Shown here piece by piece: positions 43,943 to 53,330 of a DNA stretch of 64,000 nt. Source of the DNA: Paenibacillus peoriae (GTDB lineage Bacteria > Bacillota > Bacilli > Paenibacillales > Paenibacillaceae). Each line of letters opens with the position of its first letter. Position 1 is the stretch's first letter. Where the stretch lies: positions 3,357,001 through 3,421,000 of the forward strand of contig NZ_CP092831.1 of the NCBI RefSeq assembly GCF_022531965.1, in the 5' to 3' direction. A program made the position numbers and the translations under genes. The notes below the pieces were generated by a model. That model saw only the letters and a list, made by a program, of their open reading frames with translations, ran no database searches and was not told the DNA's origin.

Positions 43943-44955
43943 TACGCACGCCCTCCTTCATATACCGGAAATTGGTGGGCAACTCGATTCTGTTCAGCCC
44001 ATCCCCATTGCTCGCGACGCGAGCTTAGTGCCCCCGATGGGCAAATATCTACACATTTCAGACATCCTTTGCAATACTGGTAATCAATCCCTTGCAAAAA
44101 TGGCATCATTCTTCCGCGTTTGTCTGCTTGCTCTTCCCATACAAAACAGTAATCCGGGCAAATCGAATCACACTTGGCACAATGGGTACATTTATCAACT
44201 TCATATTCAGGCACATACCCCTGACGTGAACCACTAACATCTCTCGTTATGCTGTTTCCCTGAGTTGCAATAACGCCCCCCAGTAATTGCGTTTCGTATC
44301 CCAGCAATGGCTGCGGACGTTCAAAAACCCGATCCTGCGCGTCATCAGTAACCGGATATACGTGCAGTTCCATTTCATCATAACCACGGTTAAACGTACG
44401 CAGATTAGGTTCCACTAACAGTGGATTTTTCTTTTCAAAGGTACTGCGTATAACCGATCTCATCGCTTCCGGGTCCAGGAAGTCACAGACACGGAACAAG
44501 GCACCGAGCATGGACGTATTTAGTTTGGTTCGCTCTTCCAGTGCGATGCCCATCGCATCCACCACCGCTAATGTTCCGGATACCAGTCCCAAATCAGCCC
44601 GTATTTCTTCTGCTGGACGCGTGGAATTAACCACTACAATCCCATCCGCTGGCAGTCCGCTGATTACATTTACCGTTTTGTATAACGTTTCATGGAAAAT
44701 GCCTACCACATGCGGTTGCTCAATCGGACTGTGATCCCGAATATCGACTTCTGGCTCACAGAAACGGACGAAACTTTTAACCGGAGTTCCCTTTTTTTCC
44801 GAACCGTAGGACGAAAAATTTGAAGCATTCAGCCCCAAACCAAGCACCCCGGTTTCGGCCAACATTTTGCCAGCCAGATTAGCGCCGAGTCCACCAATGG
44901 ATTCCAGCCGGATTTCAAAAAATCCGAGTCGATTTGTGCTCGTTAAAATAGACAA
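43942..44955 (-). CDS. porGD: 2-oxoacid:ferredoxin oxidoreductase, fused gamma and delta (ferredoxin) subunits
   Basis: 337 residues from TTG at 44955 (GGGGG, 9 nt). Residues 1 to ~200 are gamma: RLESIGGLGANLAGKMLAETGVLGLG, SFVRFCEPEVDI. The C-terminal part is a 2x4Fe-4S ferredoxin: CTHCAKCDSICP and CKGCLKCVDICP (two full CxxCxxCxxxCP motifs). It works with the adjacent fused alpha-beta subunit. The first gene of the operon; the overlap with the next is 1 bp. Substrate unknown, pyruvate favoured. Confidence 0.82.
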   Translation of the reverse strand: MSILTSTNRLGFFEIRLESIGGLGANLAGKMLAETGVLGLGLNASNFSSYGSEKKGTPVKSFVRFCEPEVDIRDHSPIEQPHVVGIFHETLYKTVNVISGLPADGIVVVNSTRPAEEIRADLGLVSGTLAVVDAMGIALEERTKLNTSMLGALFRVCDFLDPEAMRSVIRSTFEKKNPLLVEPNLRTFNRGYDEMELHVYPVTDDAQDRVFERPQPLLGYETQLLGGVIATQGNSITRDVSGSRQGYVPEYEVDKCTHCAKCDSICPDYCFVWEEQADKRGRMMPFLQGIDYQYCKGCLKCVDICPSGALSSRREQWGWAEQNRVAHQFPVYEGGRA

Positions 44956-45125
44956 TGTGATAAGCCCCCTTCTTTTCCAATCCTTAACGAGTTTGAATAC
45001 TCATATAAAAAAAATTGGAAATTGCATTCTTATGAAAAGGCTATCACAACACTTACTTTTCGAATGTGATCTTACGCACTGTAATGCCTACGTGATTGCG
45101 AAAATCAATAAACCGTCAAACAAAA

Positions 45126-45163
45126 GACAACAAAAGCCGCCCTGTCCAAAGACAGAACGGCTT
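45126..45163 (-). terminator. Terminator of ppiB
   Basis: AAGCCGCCCTGTC / GACAGAACGGCTT with a CAAA loop; the minus strand continues TTGTTGTCTTTTG, ~45 nt after the stop. Confidence 0.75.
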
Positions 45164-45207
45164 AGGTGCAACGCTATTAAAAAAAGATCATGTAATTAAC
45201 GGTAAAA

Positions 45208-45642
45208 TTACACGTCAAATACTTTAACCTCTTTCATTTTGTCGCCTTGCTTTACAGCATCAATGAATTCCATACCTTTGGTTACTTTACCAAATACAGT
45301 ATGTACTCCATCTAAATGTGGTTGTGGAGCGTAGCAGATAAAGAATTGGCTGCCACCTGTGTTGCGACCTGCATGAGCCATGGACAGAACGCCTTTGGCA
45401 TGCTTTGTTGTATTCGTAGCTGTTTCACAGTCAATCGTGTAACCAGGACCGCCTGTACCGTTACCGATCGGACAACCACCTTGAGCAACAAAGCCAGGAA
45501 TGACACGGTGGAAGCTCAAACCGTTGTAGTAACCGCTGTTTGCCAGCTTTTCAAAGTTAGCAACGGTGTTTGGAGCTTCTTCTGGGAAAAAGTCAATTTC
45601 GACGATACCGCCGTTTTCAAGATCTATTCTACCTTTTTTCAT
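45208..45642 (-). CDS. ppiB: Peptidyl-prolyl cis-trans isomerase (cyclophilin)
   Basis: 144 residues. Active-site residues appear in [14 protein letters not shown] (His/Arg/Phe), [23 protein letters not shown]. It speeds proline isomerisation in the cytoplasm; no signal peptide. Compare B. subtilis PpiB (143 residues), also near lysA. AAGGAG ~7 nt before the ATG. Confidence 0.95.
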   Translation of the reverse strand: MKKGRIDLENGGIVEIDFFPEEAPNTVANFEKLANSGYYNGLSFHRVIPGFVAQGGCPIGNGTGGPGYTIDCETATNTTKHAKGVLSMAHAGRNTGGSQFFICYAPQPHLDGVHTVFGKVTKGMEFIDAVKQGDKMKEVKVFDV

Positions 45643-45732
45643 TGTTTGTATCTCCTTTTCAACCTGTTTTGAGAACTAAATAACATCAAGTTCCAGTTTA
45701 CTATGAATTGCCGCGCTTAGCAAAGTCTTGTC

Positions 45733-45782
45733 CAAAAAAAAAGGGCCATTGACCCCGGTATATGATTACCGACTCAATGGCC
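45733..45782 (-). terminator. Terminator of lysA
   Basis: GGGCCATTGA / TCAATGGCC stem with an inner CGGTA/TACCG pair of arms, and T9 on the minus strand (45733-45742). Confidence 0.85.
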
Positions 45783-45805
45783 TGCTTGATCTTACAATGT
45801 TAAAA

Positions 45806-47173
45806 TCAGGACGAAACCGTAATCTTGGCGTTGGGCTGAACCGCCGGACTGGCTTGATCACGAACCAAGCGCTGTGGCACAACATCGTTGCGTACGATAT
45901 CTTCGTAGGTTTCCCGACGCACCACCAACTCGGCCTCACCGTTGTTGACAAATACAACTGCAGGTCGACGTATTCGGTTATAATTACTCGCCATCGAGTA
46001 ATTGTAGGCTCCGGTTGAGGCAACAGCGAGCAAGTCGCCGCTATTTATACGAGGCAGCTCTACATCCCAAATCAGCATATCGCCGCTTTCGCAGCATTTG
46101 CCCGCAATGGACACCGTCTCTTCGTTCGTATCCTGCGCTCGATTAGCCAGCATCGCTTCATACTTGGCCTGATACAGTGCAGGGCGTGGATTATCTGTCA
46201 TCCCACCATCTACCGAAACATATTTACGTACTTGCGGAATATCCTTGATGCTTCCTACCGTATATAAGGTCGTGCCTGAATCACCTACAATACTGCGTCC
46301 CGGCTCAATCCAAATTTCTGGAAGTTCATCGTAAAGTCCTGAAAAATAAGTTTTCACCGCTTCGCCGATAGCCTGCACATAGGTGGAAACTTTCAGCGGT
46401 GTGTCCTCTTCTGTGTAGCGAATGCCAAATCCCCCACCCAGATTAATCACTTTGAAAGAAAACTGAAGCTGTTCCTTAATTTCTCTGGAAAAAGCTGCAA
46501 CCCGTTCAGCAGCCATTTGGAAGCCATTCACTTCGAATATTTGCGAACCGATATGAGAATGTACCCCCAGCAGGTTAAGATGATCTAGCTTGATAGCCTG
46601 TTCCACTGCTTGGCGTGCTGTACCGTTCCCAATGTCAAAGCCAAATTTCGAATCTTCTTGACCTGTGGCCATATATTCATGCGTGTGCGCCTCAACCCCT
46701 GGTGTAACCCGCAGTAAGATATTCACCTGCTGTTCCTTCTCAGAGGCAAGGGCCTGCAACAAATGCAACTCCATTTCGCTATCGATGACGAAGCAACCAA
46801 TTTGCGCACCTAACGCCATTTCAATTTCTTCCGGTGTTTTGTTATTGCCGTGAAAATGGATTCGTTCTGCCGGGAACCCTGCTTGTAGCGCAGTAAATAA
46901 TTCTCCACTGGAAACAACGTCAAGCGACATCCCTTCTTCAGCAGCTAAAGCGCACATCGCCATAACACAAAACGCTTTGCTTGCATAAGCAACTTGAAAC
47001 TTCAATCCAGTTTCACGAAAAGCTTCTATGAATTCCCGGCAACGCCGGCGGACTAACTGTTCGTCAACAATATATAGCGGCGTGCCAAAACGCTCTTTCA
47101 AAAGCGTTGTATCACAACCGCCGATCTCCAAATGTCCATTGCTGTTAATTTTACTGCTTCCATGCAAATACAT
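45806..47173 (-). CDS. lysA: Diaminopimelate decarboxylase
   Basis: 455 residues from ATG at 47173 (AGAGG, 9 nt). PLP-binding Lys in FQVAYASKAFCV; GVHSHIGSQIFEVNGF and VNLGGGFGIRY are the glycine-rich phosphate loops; the substrate-facing Cys is in IAGKCCESGDML. It removes CO2 from meso-diaminopimelate to give lysine. It follows spoVAF, as in B. subtilis. No lysine riboswitch is seen upstream. Confidence 0.96.
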   Translation of the reverse strand: MYLHGSSKINSNGHLEIGGCDTTLLKERFGTPLYIVDEQLVRRRCREFIEAFRETGLKFQVAYASKAFCVMAMCALAAEEGMSLDVVSSGELFTALQAGFPAERIHFHGNNKTPEEIEMALGAQIGCFVIDSEMELHLLQALASEKEQQVNILLRVTPGVEAHTHEYMATGQEDSKFGFDIGNGTARQAVEQAIKLDHLNLLGVHSHIGSQIFEVNGFQMAAERVAAFSREIKEQLQFSFKVINLGGGFGIRYTEEDTPLKVSTYVQAIGEAVKTYFSGLYDELPEIWIEPGRSIVGDSGTTLYTVGSIKDIPQVRKYVSVDGGMTDNPRPALYQAKYEAMLANRAQDTNEETVSIAGKCCESGDMLIWDVELPRINSGDLLAVASTGAYNYSMASNYNRIRRPAVVFVNNGEAELVVRRETYEDIVRNDVVPQRLVRDQASPAVQPNAKITVSS

Positions 47174-47283
47174 GTTCTGGCGCCTCTCTTTCTGGAACAA
47201 GCTAGTCATATTCCATCGAATGTTTACACCAGTATAGCAAAAAAAACATCAAGAACAATGGATTTTTATGCAGATCATTTATA

Positions 47284-48978
47284 TTAATGCTCCTGTCCAT
47301 TGCCTGAGTTCGAATCTGTGTCGGCATCCGTATGGGGCATACGCGTATTGTCCCTCGTTTTGTTAGATGACGGGCGGTTAGCCGCATCTAGTACAGGCAT
47401 ACGGAACAAGATGGAAGCTAACGCTTTGGCATTAAAAGGAATGAACGGCCACAAATACGAAGAATTATATGACCGATGCAGCGTCAGCATCAAAATGATC
47501 AGTGTCGTACCCACGACAAAGCCCGGTACGTGAAAAATCGCAACAGCAACCAGCAGGAATAGTCGAATCAGTCTATTTGCCAGCCCCAGCTCGTAGCTCG
47601 GTGTTGCGAACATTCCTATGGCAGCGACAGCCATATACAGCACGACCTCATTCACGAAAAGTCCCGTCTTAACCGCTATATCACCGACCAGAATGGCTGC
47701 GATCAAGCCCATAGCGGAAGCCAGTGGTGTCGGAGTATGCACAGCCGCCATTCGCATGAGATCGACCCCTAGTTCCACGATGATAAACTGTGCAATCAGC
47801 GGAAGATGTGCTTCCTTTTGAGGACCAATAAAATCAAGAAAAGCTGGTTTTAATTCGGGATTGATGACCATTAGCAGCCACATCGGAAGCAGAAACATTG
47901 AGGCGAATATGCCTAAAAAACGTACCCACCGCAAATAACTTCCCATAAAAGCGGTTTGCCGATTTTCTTCTGCATGCTGACACAAGTCAAAAAAAGTGGT
48001 AGGCAAGATCATCACGCTGGGTGAGGTATCTACGAAAATAACGAGTCTCCCTTCCATAATATGCGATGCCACGACATCTGGTCGCTCCGAATATCGTACT
48101 AATGGATATGGATTCCAACCTTTATTGATAATCGTCTCCTCTAATTGCTTATCGGCCAGCGGAATACCATCCAAATTAACATTTTTAATTTTGTCTCGTA
48201 CAGTATCCACCATCACCTTATCTACAATATCGTCAATATAGCCCAAGCATACGTCCGTTCGAGTTCGGCGTCCGACCTGCATAGCCTCAAATTTAAGTCC
48301 TGGGTCCCGCAAACGCCGGCGTACCAGACCTACATTTGTAAGCATTGTTTCAGTAAACCCGTCGCGGGCACCGCGCACAACCCGCTCCAAAGAGGGTTCC
48401 TCTGGACTACGCACCGGATAATTACGGGTATCCAGAATAAGGGAAAAACGTTCACCTTCCATGAAAAAGGCACTCATCCCCGTCAGTACCTTGTTAATGA
48501 CGACTGACATCTTATCTGTCTTCTCCACCTGAATATGTGGAATAAAGTTTTCGAAATACGCTTGTAGTCCATCGGAAGAGAGATTATCCGGCGTCAGATA
48601 GGTGAGCCGCTTTAGCACTTCAAGCATAATTTGATCCTTCGCAAAGGTATTCAGGAACAGATATCCAGTATGACGCCCTCCCAGTGTCATTTCCCTGAAT
48701 ACGACATCAAAGGTCTCCCCCAAACCTAATACTGTTTCAAGTGTATTCTTGTTATCCTTCATCCTCGGCGATATATTATCTTCGGCCTGCCAGTAGCGAA
48801 CGGACTCCTCTACGTTATCAGATCGCTCACTCTCTTTTTTGTGTTTAAAACGTGCAGATTCCTGCGCCTGCTTTTCCTGCCATGGACTCAACTTTTCTTC
48901 GCCAGTATGATATTCCCTTCCGATTACCCCGTCTTCTTGATGCTGCTCCCGATGCTCTTGATCCGCTCTGTGATCCAT
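47284..48978 (-). CDS. spoVAF: SpoVAF, GerA-family spore membrane protein
   Basis: 564 residues; 70 N-terminal residues are charged and probably disordered, then the GerA domain (NTLETVLGLGETFDVVFREM, DVVASHIMEGRLVIFVDTSPSVMILPTTFFD) with about five membrane segments. SpoVAF forms part of the channel that moves Ca-dipicolinate into and out of spores, or a germinosome component. In B. subtilis it is the last gene of spoVA. Here it follows spoVAB directly by 26 bp: spoVAC, VAD and VAE are missing. The site is AAGG near the ATG. Confidence 0.9.
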   Translation of the reverse strand: MDHRADQEHREQHQEDGVIGREYHTGEEKLSPWQEKQAQESARFKHKKESERSDNVEESVRYWQAEDNISPRMKDNKNTLETVLGLGETFDVVFREMTLGGRHTGYLFLNTFAKDQIMLEVLKRLTYLTPDNLSSDGLQAYFENFIPHIQVEKTDKMSVVINKVLTGMSAFFMEGERFSLILDTRNYPVRSPEEPSLERVVRGARDGFTETMLTNVGLVRRRLRDPGLKFEAMQVGRRTRTDVCLGYIDDIVDKVMVDTVRDKIKNVNLDGIPLADKQLEETIINKGWNPYPLVRYSERPDVVASHIMEGRLVIFVDTSPSVMILPTTFFDLCQHAEENRQTAFMGSYLRWVRFLGIFASMFLLPMWLLMVINPELKPAFLDFIGPQKEAHLPLIAQFIIVELGVDLMRMAAVHTPTPLASAMGLIAAILVGDIAVKTGLFVNEVVLYMAVAAIGMFATPSYELGLANRLIRLFLLVAVAIFHVPGFVVGTTLIILMLTLHRSYNSSYLWPFIPFNAKALASILFRMPVLDAANRPSSNKTRDNTRMPHTDADTDSNSGNGQEH

Positions 48979-49004
48979 ATTCCTTGTCCCCTTCGCTTTC
49001 GTTG

Positions 49005-49427
49005 TTAACGGTTGTATACAAACCAGTCAAATAAGGAACCCGTCACCTTACCAAGCACCATTGCCATTAGCAGACCGAGCATATACACGGTCATGTGGAG
49101 TCGCTTGGCGAGTATAGGCAGGAGATTTAATACCTCCGTTAAAGCCGCAGCGAGCAAACCAATAAACACTCCGCAAAATAGCCCAGGTATCCATGTAAAT
49201 ATGCCCGGTAGTGGCAAGCAAATGTTCCAAAAATCGACCACAGTCCCCAGCACTGAACCTATAATCATTGCCTTTTCGTATGCACGTGATTTTTTATACG
49301 TACGGGTGAGTTGAGCTAATCGCGGCATGATATCCAGCACAATAAAAAAAGCAATTACACCGCTACCCACCGCAAGGCCCCCAGCAATACCTAAAATAAT
49401 CTGAAGTGCAGCCTGTACAAATATCAT
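49005..49427 (-). CDS. spoVAB: Stage V sporulation protein AB
   Basis: 140 residues, as in B. subtilis (141). About four membrane segments; GLAVGSGVIAFFIVLDIMPRLAQLTRTY and LAAALTEVLNLLPILAKR are diagnostic. The protein is part of the SpoVA system for dipicolinic acid transport. The ATG overlaps the spoVAA stop by 4 bp. It is followed not by spoVAC but by spoVAF. Confidence 0.93.
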   Translation of the reverse strand: MIFVQAALQIILGIAGGLAVGSGVIAFFIVLDIMPRLAQLTRTYKKSRAYEKAMIIGSVLGTVVDFWNICLPLPGIFTWIPGLFCGVFIGLLAAALTEVLNLLPILAKRLHMTVYMLGLLMAMVLGKVTGSLFDWFVYNR

Positions 49428-50077
49428 GGTTTCTTAGCCTTTGTCTGCAGACGGGCCATCTTTTCATATTCCTCTGCCACAACATACTGATCCACATTTT
49501 CCTGGTACAGATACATTTCCACCTCCAGCGGTGTCGGCTCCTCGTTCCAATTTTTCTTGAACAAGTGATTAAAAAAAACGATCATGCCAAAGCCGATGCC
49601 GATTGAGTAAGCAATTTGAAACAGGTACGGATGCTCATCCTTATGTCCCGTAATCATCTCCACAATCCGAACCTGTACTTCCATCATGCTAACGTCGGCA
49701 TGAAAATTCATAATTGTCAGCGCAGAGCCAAAAAACAGAAGCACCCATACCAAAACAAACAGTATTTTGGACGGCTTACGGGGTTTCTCCACGAGTTCGA
49801 CAAGTACATGCGGCTTCCCAAGAGATTCAACTACGACCCCCGGAATATGATCTCTAATTTTTGCTATGATCTGCAGCATATCTATCAGTATCAGATTACC
49901 GTCCTGGTGCTGCGGCCGCTTGAGAACAAGCTCAAGCAGTTCCTTTTCCCATTCAGGATTAGTCAGCAAATTGGCTACATCACCCAAATGTAAATCCTGT
50001 CCTTGTATCATGCGGACACGGCTGCGGAGCCGCAAGTAGACAATAGGAGCTACTGTAGGAGCCGGAGTATGAGTCAT
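49424..50077 (-). CDS. spoVAA: Stage V sporulation protein AA
   Basis: 217 residues. A soluble N-terminal half (VYLRLRSRVRMIQGQDLHLGDVANLL) then two membrane helices near residues 103-118 and 153-170. It matches SpoVAA (206 residues) and is needed for DPA uptake into the spore. GAGGGGATCGG site near the ATG. First gene of the operon, behind a candidate SigG promoter. Sequence outside the N-terminal motif is weakly conserved, as usual. Confidence 0.9.
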   Translation of the reverse strand: MTHTPAPTVAPIVYLRLRSRVRMIQGQDLHLGDVANLLTNPEWEKELLELVLKRPQHQDGNLILIDMLQIIAKIRDHIPGVVVESLGKPHVLVELVEKPRKPSKILFVLVWVLLFFGSALTIMNFHADVSMMEVQVRIVEMITGHKDEHPYLFQIAYSIGIGFGMIVFFNHLFKKNWNEEPTPLEVEMYLYQENVDQYVVAEEYEKMARLQTKAKKP

Positions 50078-50109
50078 CCGATCCCCTCCTTATCCTCGTA
50101 ATTATCAGT

Positions 50110-50139
50110 TAGTATGGAACGAAGCAAGGAAACCTATTC
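50110..50139 (-). promoter_or_regulatory. Candidate SigG promoter of spoVAA
   Basis: Minus strand GAATA, 18 bp, CATACTA: a full match to GHATR-N18-CATWHTA. The spoVA operon is SigG-dependent in B. subtilis. It lies 33 nt before the spoVAA start. Confidence 0.85.
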
Positions 50140-50163
50140 TGTGTATTGTCTTTTATCCCACGC

Positions 50164-50206
50164 AAAAAAGAGTACCCCTGACCATTAAAATGGCTTTGGA
50201 ATACCC
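50164..50206 (-). terminator. Terminator of the dacF-spoIIA-sigF operon
   Basis: GGGTATTCC / GGGGTACTC stem with G-U pairs and an inner ATGGT/GCCAT arm; TTTTTTG on the minus strand. Confidence 0.7.
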
Positions 50207-50253
50207 TTTAAAAATACGTAAGCATAAGGATTTCACTAAGATCCTGACTGTTA

Positions 50254-51009
50254 TTATTGGGCAATCTGATCGCGGATCAGTTGTAAAATCTTTTTTTCCA
50301 GCCGTGATACCTGCACCTGAGAAATACCAAGCCGACTTGCAACCTCTGATTGCGTCTGATCCCGGTAATAGCGCAGGTACACAATCAACCGCTCCCGCTC
50401 AGATAGTCCGCCAATGGCCTCATTGAGTGCCAGCTTGTCAAACCATCTTTCCTGGGATTCGTCAGCAATCTGATCCATAAGTGTAATCGGATCACCGTCA
50501 TTTTCGAACACCGTTTCGTGAATTGAAGTAGGCGGCTTATTGGCCTCCTGCGCAAAAACAACGTCCTCTGGCGTCACTCCCAGCTCATCAGCAACTTCCT
50601 TGACTGTAGGCAGGCGGTTGAGCCGTTTGGATAGCTCGTCCTTCATTTTGCGGACCTTATTGGCCGTTTCCTTCAAGGAACGGCTAACCTTGAGTGTACC
50701 GTCATCACGCAAGAACCGTTGAATCTCACCGATAATCATCGGTACTGCATATGTTGAAAATTTGACTTCGTAGCTGAGATCGAATTTATCCACCGATTTT
50801 AACAAGCCAATGCAACCAATTTGAAAAAGATCGTCAGGTTCATACCCCCGGTTCATAAAGCGCTGCACGACAGACCAGACGAGCCGGATATTACTATTGA
50901 CCAGTGTCTCACGAGCCTCATTATCACCGGATTGACTCAATGCAATAAGCCGCTTGACTTCCGCATCCTCTAAATAGCTGTGCGAAGTTTTTTTTCCTCC
51001 TGCTTCCAT
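50254..51009 (-). CDS. sigF: RNA polymerase forespore sigma factor SigF
   Basis: 251 residues. Region 2 (NEARETLVNSNIRLVWSVVQRF, then EPDDLFQIGCIGLLKSVDKFDLSYEVKFSTYAVPMIIGEI), region 3 and the region 4.2 helix-turn-helix (TQSEVASRLGISQVQVSRLEKK) are complete. SigF is the first forespore-specific factor; SpoIIAB holds it inactive until SpoIIAA releases it. AGGAG precedes the ATG. Third gene of spoIIA. Confidence 0.97.
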   Translation of the reverse strand: MEAGGKKTSHSYLEDAEVKRLIALSQSGDNEARETLVNSNIRLVWSVVQRFMNRGYEPDDLFQIGCIGLLKSVDKFDLSYEVKFSTYAVPMIIGEIQRFLRDDGTLKVSRSLKETANKVRKMKDELSKRLNRLPTVKEVADELGVTPEDVVFAQEANKPPTSIHETVFENDGDPITLMDQIADESQERWFDKLALNEAIGGLSERERLIVYLRYYRDQTQSEVASRLGISQVQVSRLEKKILQLIRDQIAQ

Positions 51010-51020
51010 AGGATCAACTC

Positions 51021-51476
51021 CTAATTATATAAAGCTTTCTTGGATTCAATCCTTTTCTTCATCCGGACCGACGTGCCTCCGCCCGGCTCACTGACTGCTT
51101 CAAACTCATCCATGAAATTTTCCATAATTGTAAAGCCCATGCCGGAGCGTTCCAATTCAGGTTTGGACGTATATAAAGGCTGCTTGGCGAGTTCTAGATC
51201 CTCAATTCCTCGGCCTGCGTCCTCAACAACCAACGTGATCACGTCCGCTTCAATCCCGACTCTAATCGTTACGACACCTGACGGGTCGCTGTCATAGCCG
51301 TGAATGATACTGTTTGTCACCGCTTCAGACACCACGGTTTTCAAATCACTTAGCTCATCCATTGTGGGATCAAGCCTGGAAATAAAGGCCGCGACAGCCA
51401 CACGAGCAAATGCTTCATTCTCGGATTTTGCAGCAAACTGCAAGCTCATGAAATTGTTACCCGTGCCTTCTCTCAT
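51021..51476 (-). CDS. spoIIAB: Anti-sigma F factor SpoIIAB
   Basis: 151 residues. Serine kinase of the GHKL fold: [13 protein letters not shown] (N box), [27 protein letters not shown] (G box). It binds SigF and phosphorylates SpoIIAA. The start is the ATG at 51476, overlapping the spoIIAA stop by 4 bp, with GGAGG 7 nt upstream, giving a 10-residue longer N-terminus than starting at the next Met. Confidence 0.97.
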   Translation of the reverse strand: MREGTGNNFMSLQFAAKSENEAFARVAVAAFISRLDPTMDELSDLKTVVSEAVTNSIIHGYDSDPSGVVTIRVGIEADVITLVVEDAGRGIEDLELAKQPLYTSKPELERSGMGFTIMENFMDEFEAVSEPGGGTSVRMKKRIESKKALYN

Positions 51477-51826
51477 GACACTACCTCCAGTTCCGTGAGC
51501 GCATTTCCCTCGTTGTCATAAATGGGCATGATTTTGAACAGCCCTGACATATCCAGCAGTCGGTGTACTGGCGGATTGACATCACAGACTGCCATTTTTC
51601 CGCCCTTTTGCTTGATCAGTTTGTACCGTCCCAAGATAACGCCAAGGCCGGAGCTATCCATAAACTGAAGATTCTTCAGGCTGAGCACAATATGCTCGCA
51701 TTGCCGGCGCTGAATCGCCTCATCCATTTGCATACGGACCATGTCCGACGTATGGTGATCAAGCTCACCAGACAGCCTTACAATCAGTACCCCCCGGTGA
51801 TGCTCCATTTCAATTTGCAGGTTCAT
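51473..51826 (-). CDS. spoIIAA: Anti-sigma F factor antagonist SpoIIAA
   Basis: 117 residues, STAS domain. The phosphorylated Ser is in [17 protein letters not shown]. When unphosphorylated it displaces SpoIIAB from SigF; SpoIIE dephosphorylates it. GGAGGAG before the ATG. A SigH promoter lies in the spacer after dacF. Confidence 0.97.
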   Translation of the reverse strand: MNLQIEMEHHRGVLIVRLSGELDHHTSDMVRMQMDEAIQRRQCEHIVLSLKNLQFMDSSGLGVILGRYKLIKQKGGKMAVCDVNPPVHRLLDMSGLFKIMPIYDNEGNALTELEVVS

Positions 51827-51859
51827 GCTTGCTCACTCTCCTCCCGGTCTTGGACAAGG

Positions 51860-51888
51860 ATTTCTACGTAGCCGCAGACGATTCCTGC
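51860..51888 (-). promoter_or_regulatory. Candidate SigH promoter of spoIIAA
   Basis: Minus strand GCAGGAATC, 12 bp, GTAGAAAT, close to SigH RNAGGAWWW-N11/12-RNNGAAT. B. subtilis spoIIA is transcribed by SigH with Spo0A. A 0A box was not searched in full. Confidence 0.75.
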
Positions 51889-51922
51889 CCTCCGACAAAA
51901 CTAGAAGAAAACCCCGTAAAAT

Positions 51923-53116
51923 CTACAAAGAAAATAGGTTCGACATGGTACGTTTAAACAATTTCCACCATCCGGCCTTCTCGATAGCCACAGGCGAAGT
52001 GATATTAAACTCCTTAAGCCGTTGTCCATCCTGATAGACGACCAGCTTACCAACTGGATCACCAGCCCGGACAGGAGCTTTGAGGCTTGGGGCCAGTTGC
52101 AATTCATGACGCAACGTTTGTTTGTTGCCACCTTTTTTCACCAGCACACTGTAAGAACGATCAGCCTGAATTTTCAGCTCTGGCAACACGCCTTTTTCAA
52201 CTTTTACGCTGCCCAGCAATTCACCCGGCTTGTATATGGATTTCATTGTATATTGAGAAAATGCATAGTCGAACATGGAAGACACTTCATTGTTGCGTAT
52301 CTTCGTATTTGGCTCCCCGAGCACGACAGCCACGACACGCAAGCCATCACGCTTCGCGGTAGCGGAAAGACAGAACTTTGCTTCTGCCGTATAGCCTGTT
52401 TTCAGCCCGTCTGCTCCAGTATAGAAACGGACAAGTTTATTCGTATTCACCAGCCAAAAGGGCTTGACTGAGGACTTACGCAAATAGTCCTGATAGGCTC
52501 CCGTATATTTCGTAATTTGCGGGTATTTCAACAACTCCCGACTCATAACCGCAATATCATGCGCAGAAGAATAGTGATTCTCTACGGGTAAACCGTTGCA
52601 ATTGGCAAAATGCGTATCCTTGAGCCCGAGTTGCTGCACCTTGGCGTTCATCATCTCAACAAATGCCTGCTCAGACCCTGCAAGTTTCTCAGCCATCGCC
52701 ACAGAGGCGTCGTTGCCTGAAGCCATCGCAATTCCCTTCAGCATCTCATCGACCGTCATTTCTTCTCCCGGCTCCAAGAAAATTTGCGAGCCCCCCATTG
52801 AAGATGCATATTCGCTGGCACGAACTTTATCGGTCAGCTTAAGCTTGCCATCCTGAATGGCCTCCATTGTTAGCAACATCGTCATAATCTTGGTGATGCT
52901 CGCTGGAGGAAGCTTTTCACGACTGTTTTTTTCATAGATGACTGTGCCCGTATCTGCATCCATCAGGATCGCCGAGAGAGCCTGGGGAGCTAGCTCAGCC
53001 GCTGATCCCTCTTTGGTTTTGCTATCAGGTATGCTTTCTTCGGCCCAACCGCCGACAGGGACGGCAGTCAAGGCTACCAGGCAAGCCAGGATGAACGCCA
53101 CCACTTTTTTCTTCAC
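51923..53116 (-). CDS. dacF: D-alanyl-D-alanine carboxypeptidase DacF
   Basis: 397 residues from GTG at 53116 (GAGGAGGG, 8 nt); the earlier ATG frames are inside an untranslated leader. Signal peptide KKKVVAFILACLVALTAVPVGGWA. S11 motifs: PPASITKIM (active Ser), ASGNDAS and DGLKTGYT. It trims peptidoglycan stems in the forespore. Comparable to B. subtilis DacF (389 residues), also just before spoIIAA and controlled by SigF. Shares features with the dacB-type gene at 33150. Confidence 0.93.
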   Translation of the reverse strand: MKKKVVAFILACLVALTAVPVGGWAEESIPDSKTKEGSAAELAPQALSAILMDADTGTVIYEKNSREKLPPASITKIMTMLLTMEAIQDGKLKLTDKVRASEYASSMGGSQIFLEPGEEMTVDEMLKGIAMASGNDASVAMAEKLAGSEQAFVEMMNAKVQQLGLKDTHFANCNGLPVENHYSSAHDIAVMSRELLKYPQITKYTGAYQDYLRKSSVKPFWLVNTNKLVRFYTGADGLKTGYTAEAKFCLSATAKRDGLRVVAVVLGEPNTKIRNNEVSSMFDYAFSQYTMKSIYKPGELLGSVKVEKGVLPELKIQADRSYSVLVKKGGNKQTLRHELQLAPSLKAPVRAGDPVGKLVVYQDGQRLKEFNITSPVAIEKAGWWKLFKRTMSNLFSL

Positions 53117-53330
53117 AATCGGTTCCCTCCTCAACATATTGGCGTAAACCACCGGAGCCTATTTACTTACTCCTCCGGCCTATTCGCTGTGCTGCTAACC
53201 ATTGTCGTCAGAATGAAAGAAAAATATTCCATATGACTAAAAACATCAAATAGCACCAAGCTGAGTCAGCATGGTGCGCATTTTCCAATATCTAAAATGA
53301 CAGAACATCTATCGTCTGTGAAATAATTGT

